A DNA stretch of 64,000 bases from Pararobbsia silviterrae (lineage in GTDB: Bacteria > Pseudomonadota > Gammaproteobacteria > Burkholderiales > Burkholderiaceae): positions 124,001 through 188,000 of the forward strand of contig NZ_RBZU01000004.1 of assembly GCF_003628125.1 (NCBI RefSeq), given 5' to 3'. Positions 59,445 through 64,000 of this stretch are shown here, piece by piece; position 1 is the first letter of the stretch; every line of letters begins with the position of its first letter. The notes beneath the pieces are model-generated. The model searched no databases and had not been told where the DNA came from. It saw nothing but the letters and a program-made list of their open reading frames with translations. A program made the translations under genes and the position numbers.

Positions 59445-61067
59445 ATGAGCACGACATCCGCATCGCCGAAGAAACTCAGCATCAAGGAAAACTACGCGAT
59501 GCTCACGCGCGGCCTCGCGTGGGACACGACGTATCAGCCGATGGACGAAGTGTTTCCCTACGATCAGTTCGAAGGCATCAAGGTCCATGAATGGGACAAA
59601 TGGGAGGACCCGTTCCGGCTCACGATGGACGCGTACTGGAAATACCAGGGCGAGAAGGAGCGCAAGCTCTACGCGATCATCGACGCGTTCCAGCAGAACA
59701 ACGGACAGTTCAACGTGACGGACCCGCGGTATATCAACGCGCTCAAGCTGTTCCTGACCGGCGTGAGTCCGCTCGAATATGCGGCGCATCGCGGCTTCGC
59801 GCTCGCGGGCCGCAATTTCCGCGGCGCCGGGGCGCGTATCGCGTGCCAGATGCAGGCGATCGACGAATTGCGCCATGCGCAGACGCAGGTCCACACGATC
59901 AGTCACTACAACAAGTACTTCAACGGCTTCCATGACTTCAAGCATATGCACGACCGGGTCTGGTATCTGTCGGTGCCGAAGTCGTACTTCGAGGATGCGA
60001 TGACCGCGGGCCCGTTCGAGTTCGTGACGGCGATCTCGTTCTCGTTCGAATACGTGCTGACGAATCTGCTGTTCATGCCGTTTATGTCGGGCGCTGCGTT
60101 CAACGGCGATATGGCGACCGTGACGTTCGGCTTCTCGGCGCAGTCCGACGAATCGCGCCATATGACGCTCGGGCTCGAAGTCGTCAAGTTCCTGCTCGAA
60201 CAGGATCCGGGCAATGTGCCGATCATCCAGAAGTGGATCGACAAGTGGTTCTGGCGCGGATACAGATTGTTGACGCTCGTCGCGATGATGATGGACTACA
60301 TGCTGCCCAAACGGATCATGTCGTGGGGCGAGGCCTGGGAGACCTATTTCGAGCAGAACGGCGGCGCGCTGTTCCACGATCTCGAGCGCTACGGCATCCG
60401 GATGCCCAAGCACTATGAAGTCGCCTCGAAGGAGAAGGACCGCATCTCGCATGAAGCGTGGGGCATCTTCTACAACTACACGCATGCGGCCGCGATGCAC
60501 ACGTGGATTCCGTCGGAAGACGAGATGAAGTGGCTCGGCGAAAAATATCCGGCCACGTTCGATCGTCTCTATCGGCCGCGCTTCGAGTACTGGCGCGAGC
60601 AGCAGAAGCAGGGCAAGCGCTTCTACAACAACTCGCTGCCGATGCTGTGCCAGATCTGCCAGATTCCGATGGCCTTCACCGAGCCCGACGATCCGACGAA
60701 GATCTGTTATCGCGAGAGCGACTATTTAGGCCACAAATTCCACTTCTGCTCGGACGGCTGCAAGGATGTATTCGACGGCGAGCCCGAAAAATACGTGCAG
60801 GCGTGGTTGCCTGTGCATCAGATCTATCAGGGCAACTGCTTCGAACCCGACGTCGATCCCACCGCGCCCGACTTCAATCCGATGCTCGAAGTGCTGCGCT
60901 ACTACCACATACACGTCGGCGAGGACGGTCACGACTTCGAGGATTCGCCCGATCGCAAGAACTGGCTCAAATGGACGGGGCGGCCGAGTCACGGCGGCCA
61001 GGCGTCCGACGAAAGCCGCGCCGATCCGGCGTCCGTTCCGCACCCGGCCGAATCCGCCGCCGCTTGA
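59445..61067 (+). CDS. dmpN: Phenol hydroxylase P3 (diiron alpha subunit)
   Basis: This is a 540-residue catalytic subunit from the ATG at 59445 (GGAGAC upstream). The carboxylate-bridged diiron ligands are visible as Glu111, Glu141 and His144 in D-E-L-R-H, and as Glu202, Glu236 and His239 in D-E-S-R-H-M. The C-terminal part has a YHS-like cysteine cluster (L-C-Q-I-C-Q-I-P and F-C-S-D-G-C), as usual in this family. It hydroxylates phenol to catechol with O2. Length is slightly long because of a 30-residue Pro/Ser/Ala tail. Confidence 0.96.
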   Translation: MSTTSASPKKLSIKENYAMLTRGLAWDTTYQPMDEVFPYDQFEGIKVHEWDKWEDPFRLTMDAYWKYQGEKERKLYAIIDAFQQNNGQFNVTDPRYINALKLFLTGVSPLEYAAHRGFALAGRNFRGAGARIACQMQAIDELRHAQTQVHTISHYNKYFNGFHDFKHMHDRVWYLSVPKSYFEDAMTAGPFEFVTAISFSFEYVLTNLLFMPFMSGAAFNGDMATVTFGFSAQSDESRHMTLGLEVVKFLLEQDPGNVPIIQKWIDKWFWRGYRLLTLVAMMMDYMLPKRIMSWGEAWETYFEQNGGALFHDLERYGIRMPKHYEVASKEKDRISHEAWGIFYNYTHAAAMHTWIPSEDEMKWLGEKYPATFDRLYRPRFEYWREQQKQGKRFYNNSLPMLCQICQIPMAFTEPDDPTKICYRESDYLGHKFHFCSDGCKDVFDGEPEKYVQAWLPVHQIYQGNCFEPDVDPTAPDFNPMLEVLRYYHIHVGEDGHDFEDSPDRKNWLKWTGRPSHGGQASDESRADPASVPHPAESAAA

Positions 61068-61086
61068 TCTCGACAAGGAGACAACC

Positions 61087-61449
61087 ATGCCCGTTATCGC
61101 ACTCAAAGAGGGTTACACAGGCGAGATGCGCGACCGTGAGGAGAACTTCCACGGTCAACGCCTGCTGTTTGTGGGTTGGGAAGATCACCTGATGTTCTGT
61201 TCGCCGCATTGCATTCCGGTCGATCCCGGCATGACGTTCGAAACGCTCGCGACGGCGGTCTTGCCCGGCATGTACGGCATGCATCCGGATTGGGCGCGCG
61301 TCGACGTGCACGCGATCGAGTGGTTCCACTCGGGCAAGCGCTTCGAGCCCGACTTCGATCGTTCGCTCGCGGACAACGGTCTCGGCCACAAATCCGTGAT
61401 CCGGATCCGTACGCCGGGCCTCACGGGCATCCACGGTTCGTTCAGCTGA
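61087..61449 (+). CDS. dmpO: Phenol hydroxylase P4 (gamma subunit)
   Basis: This is a 120-residue DmpO-type gamma subunit from the ATG at 61087, after an AAGGAGA ribosome binding site. It starts M-P-V-I-A-L-K-E-G-Y and has N-F-H-G-Q-R-L-L-F-V-G-W-E-D-H-L-M-F and P-G-M-Y-G-M-H-P-D-W, both diagnostic. It completes the hydroxylase core. The 159-base spacer after it, before dmpP, is unusually long for the operon and contains no gene. Confidence 0.94.
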   Translation: MPVIALKEGYTGEMRDREENFHGQRLLFVGWEDHLMFCSPHCIPVDPGMTFETLATAVLPGMYGMHPDWARVDVHAIEWFHSGKRFEPDFDRSLADNGLGHKSVIRIRTPGLTGIHGSFS

Positions 61450-61608
61450 GGCGGCCATGCGAGACGTCGAACCCTTCGATCGCGTGCGGATCGCGCGTGC
61501 CTGCGGCCGTGCCGTGCGAGCCGCTTCGCGCGTACGGCCGGACGCCGTGCGGGACGCCGCGCCGCAATGGCGTCTCGCGAGTCATTCACGGTCATGCAGG
61601 AGACACAG

Positions 61609-62673
61609 ATGAGCTACCAACTCACGATAGAACCGATCGGGCAGACGATCGATATCGCGCCCGACCAGACGATCCTCGATGCGTGCATGCGCGCGGGGGT
61701 CTGGCTGCCGCATGCGTGTTGTCACGGGCTGTGCGCGACATGCAAGGTCCAGGTCGTCGACGGCGAGATCGAACACGGCCATGCATCGCCGTTCGCGTTG
61801 ATGGACTTCGAGCGCGACGAACGCAAGTGCCTCGCGTGCTGCGCGACCGCGCAGTCGGATATTACGATCGAGGCCGATATCGATGAAGACGAAGATGCGA
61901 TGCACTATCCCGTGCTCGATTATGTCGGCCGCGTCGTCGCGATCGAGGATCTGACGCCGACGATCAAGGGCATCGCGATCGAACTCGACGGCGACGGGAT
62001 CGCGTTTCAAGCGGGGCAATACGTGAACGTGACGATTCCCGGCGAGTCGACGCCGCGCGCGTTTTCGCTCGCGGGCGCGCCGGGCATGCGCAACCGGATC
62101 GAGCTCAATGTGCGCCGCGTGCCGGGCGGCAAGGGTACGGCGTATCTGCACGAGCAGCTCGCGCCCGGTGATGCCGTGCGTCTCGCGGGGCCTTACGGCC
62201 GCTTCTTCGTGCGCAAGTCGGACCCGAAGCCCGTGATTCTGATCGCGGGCGGATCGGGACTCTCGAGCCCGCGTTCGATGTTGTTCGATTTGCTCGAAGA
62301 CGGCGATGCGCGGCCGATTACGCTCGTCTACGGCGCGCGCAATCGCGAGGAGCTCTACTACCACGAGGCTTTCCTCGCGCTCGAAGCGCGGCATCCGAAC
62401 TTCCGCTATGTGCCCGCGTTATCGGACGAACCGGGCGATTCGACGTGGGACGGGTTTCGCGGCTTCGTGCACCAGGCCGCGAGCGCGCACTTCGGCAACG
62501 ATTTTCGCGGTCACAAGGCCTATCTCTGCGGTCCGCCCGTCATGATCGAAGCGTCGATCCGCGCGCTCATGCAGGGACAGTTGTTCGAGCGGGACATCTA
62601 TACCGAGAAATTCCTGAGCAACGCCGACGGCGCGCAGGCGCTCGCGAAGAGTCCGCTGTTCAAGTCTTTGTAG
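61609..62673 (+). CDS. dmpP: Phenol hydroxylase P5 (reductase)
   Basis: This is a 354-residue NADH:acceptor reductase. An N-terminal plant-type [2Fe-2S] domain has Cys37, Cys42 and Cys45 plus a later Cys in K-C-L-A-C-C. The FAD domain has R-A-F-S-L-A-G-A-P and the NAD domain G-G-S-G-L-S-S-P-R-S-M and Y-G-A-R-N-R-E-E-L-Y. It passes electrons from NADH to DmpN. The start at 61609 has AGGAGA upstream; an in-frame ATG at 61567 is less likely. It is the last gene of the operon, followed by a terminator. Confidence 0.96.
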   Translation: MSYQLTIEPIGQTIDIAPDQTILDACMRAGVWLPHACCHGLCATCKVQVVDGEIEHGHASPFALMDFERDERKCLACCATAQSDITIEADIDEDEDAMHYPVLDYVGRVVAIEDLTPTIKGIAIELDGDGIAFQAGQYVNVTIPGESTPRAFSLAGAPGMRNRIELNVRRVPGGKGTAYLHEQLAPGDAVRLAGPYGRFFVRKSDPKPVILIAGGSGLSSPRSMLFDLLEDGDARPITLVYGARNREELYYHEAFLALEARHPNFRYVPALSDEPGDSTWDGFRGFVHQAASAHFGNDFRGHKAYLCGPPVMIEASIRALMQGQLFERDIYTEKFLSNADGAQALAKSPLFKSL

Positions 62674-62697
62674 CGAGACCGTTGTAGGGCGGTCGTT

Positions 62698-62729
62698 GCC
62701 GCCCGGTTCATGCGGAGCCGGGCGGCTTT
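62698..62729 (+). terminator. Terminator of the phenol hydroxylase operon
   Basis: GCCGCCCGG (62698-62706) and CCGGGCGGC (62718-62726) form a 9-bp GC-rich stem with an 11-base loop, followed by TTT. It starts 25 bases beyond the dmpP stop. Confidence 0.7.
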
Positions 62730-62823
62730 CTGTGTCGATGGCGGCCGGGGTTTGCGATCGCCTGCGCCTTCGGTCGCGCGAATGCCGTGTCGGATTTGCT
62801 CGTGCTTTCGCGCGCCCTAGGAT

Positions 62824-64000
62824 CTAGAGACCCAGGATCATCTTCGAGATGATGTTCTTCTGGATCTCGTTCGATCCGCCGAAGATCGACAGCTTGCGGT
62901 TGTTGAAATAGCTGTTCGACACCGTGGCGGCCCCCGGCGTGTCGAGCATCGATTCCAGCGCCGCGTCGTGGCTGTCGGCATCGAATAGCGGCAGCGCGTA
63001 CTGACCCATCGCGCGGCGCGTGAGCGCCGTGATTTCCTGCCGGATCTCGGTGCCGCGAATCTTGAGCATCGAGCTTTCGGCGCCGGGCGCGCCACCGCCC
63101 GCGACGGCCGCTAGCACGCGCAGATTCGTCGTCTTCATATTTTCGAGGTCGATCTCGACGCGCGCGAAGCGTGCGGCGAAGCCCGGGTCTTCGGCAAGCG
63201 GCTTGCCGTTGCGCGTCTGCTTGCGCGCGATCGCGCGCAAGCGTTCGAGCGCGGCGACCGAGAAGCCGACGCCGGCGATATTCGTGCGCTCGTACGTCAG
63301 CAGGTATTTCGCATAGGTCCAGCCGCGGTTCTCTTCGCCGACGAGATTGTCGACGGGCACGCGCACATCGGTGAAAAACACTTCGTTGACTTCGTGCGCG
63401 CCATCGAGCGTGATGATCGGCCGGACCTCGATGCCCGGCGTGTTCATGTCGATCAACAGAAAGCTGATGCCTTCCTGCGGACGCACGTCGGTCGCGGTCC
63501 GCACGAGACAGAAAATCATGTTCGCGTAGTGGCCGAGCGTCGTCCAGGTCTTCTGTCCGTTGACGAGATAGAAGTCGCCGTTCGCGTCGTGCTTGCGCAC
63601 GGCGGATGTGCGGACCGATGCGAGGTCCGAACCCGATCCGGGTTCGGAATAGCCCTGACACCACCAGTCCGAGCCGTCGAGAATGCGCGGCAGCCAATGA
63701 CGTTTCTGCGCTTCGTTGCCGTATTTGATGAGCACCGGGCCCAGCATGTTGACGCCGAACGGCACGATGCGCGGCGCGCCCGCGAGCGCGCATTCGTTCT
63801 CGAATATAAAGCGTTCGATGGCGTTCCAGCCCGGACCGCCGTACTCGCGCGGCCAGTGATTCGCGAGCCAGCCTTCGGCATTGAGGATCGCGTGCCACTC
63901 GACCATGTCGTCGCGGCTCAGATGTTCGCCGTCGTGGACCTTGTCCGAGAGTCGCGGCGGGAGCTTGCGCGCGAGGAAGTCGACGACGCGTTCGCGAAAC
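62824..64000 (-). CDS. Acyl-CoA dehydrogenase (5' end beyond the window)
   Basis: The minus-strand frame is open from the right edge to the stop at 62824, and the real start lies past position 64000; the ATG at 63906 is internal, because residues before it (e.g. F-L-A-R-K-L-P-P-R-L-S-D-K-V) fit the family N-terminus. Motifs are P-R-E-Y-G-G-P-G-W, W-C-Q-G-Y-S-E-P-G-S-G-S-D-L-A, N-G-Q-K-T-W-T-T and the C-terminal I-F-G-G-S-N-E-I-Q-K-N-I-I-S-K. This is a true FAD acyl-CoA dehydrogenase, large-subunit type resembling those for dicarboxylyl- or pimeloyl-CoA, unlike the DszC-like proteins earlier in the window. Confidence 0.93.
   Translation of the reverse strand, partial: FRERVVDFLARKLPPRLSDKVHDGEHLSRDDMVEWHAILNAEGWLANHWPREYGGPGWNAIERFIFENECALAGAPRIVPFGVNMLGPVLIKYGNEAQKRHWLPRILDGSDWWCQGYSEPGSGSDLASVRTSAVRKHDANGDFYLVNGQKTWTTLGHYANMIFCLVRTATDVRPQEGISFLLIDMNTPGIEVRPIITLDGAHEVNEVFFTDVRVPVDNLVGEENRGWTYAKYLLTYERTNIAGVGFSVAALERLRAIARKQTRNGKPLAEDPGFAARFARVEIDLENMKTTNLRVLAAVAGGGAPGAESSMLKIRGTEIRQEITALTRRAMGQYALPLFDADSHDAALESMLDTPGAATVSNSYFNNRKLSIFGGSNEIQKNIISKMILGL

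Overview
The window is GC-rich (roughly two thirds G+C by eye) with dense, short-spaced genes and strong codon bias. The gene families point to a Burkholderiales bacterium, most likely Burkholderiaceae. These include a Burkholderia-type general porin, a DUF2957-type lipoprotein, a malonate decarboxylase operon, a multicomponent phenol hydroxylase with a DmpR/MopR-type activator, and CheV. The genus cannot be fixed from the sequence alone. There are no rRNA or tRNA genes, prophage genes, transposases or CRISPR arrays that I can see.

Layout. 0-6.7 kb: the signal-peptide end of an outgoing gene, a ParB-like protein, a small secreted cysteine-rich protein, a UPF0016 manganese exporter behind a clear yybP-ykoY (Mn2+) riboswitch, a hybrid histidine kinase with two receivers, a CsbD-like protein and an MntA-HepT toxin-antitoxin pair. 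6.8-11.5 kb: mdcABCDE, with translational overlaps at every junction, but without the mdcG, mdcH and transporter genes usually found with it. 12.3-27.3 kb: the most interesting block. Seven minus-strand genes (two DszC/SfnB-like flavin monooxygenases, one DszA/NtaA-like monooxygenase and a four-gene CUT2 sugar-type ABC importer) run away from a sigma-54 activator that lacks a sensory domain. A second CUT2 importer follows on the plus strand. Two sigma-54 promoters, each with an inverted repeat about 180 bp upstream, can be read in the sequence. I infer a sigma-54-regulated module that imports a small polar molecule and cleaves it by oxygenation, probably for sulfur.

27.3-36.6 kb: small conserved proteins, an AspT/YidE-type exchanger, a ClpP paralogue, an ECF sigma factor, a COG4705 membrane protein, and a compact hutH / alpha-hydroxy-acid oxidase / hutC operon with a HutC-type operator over its promoter. 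36.9-51.9 kb: a DUF2957 lipoprotein, a PanE-like reductase, a LysE exporter, a complete RND efflux operon, a porin, a LysR regulator divergent from a YgiD-type dioxygenase, and an acyl-CoA synthetase.

51.9-53.1 kb is a 1.2 kb stretch without a convincing gene; it carries three nearly identical copies of a roughly 104-bp tandem repeat. 53.1-64 kb: cheV, a GntR regulator whose 3' end runs into a 15-bp minisatellite, the aromatic-sensing sigma-54 activator, and dmpKLMNOP behind a readable -24/-12 promoter with upstream palindromes. An acyl-CoA dehydrogenase runs off the right edge. No catechol-cleavage genes accompany the phenol hydroxylase, so catechol must be degraded from another locus.
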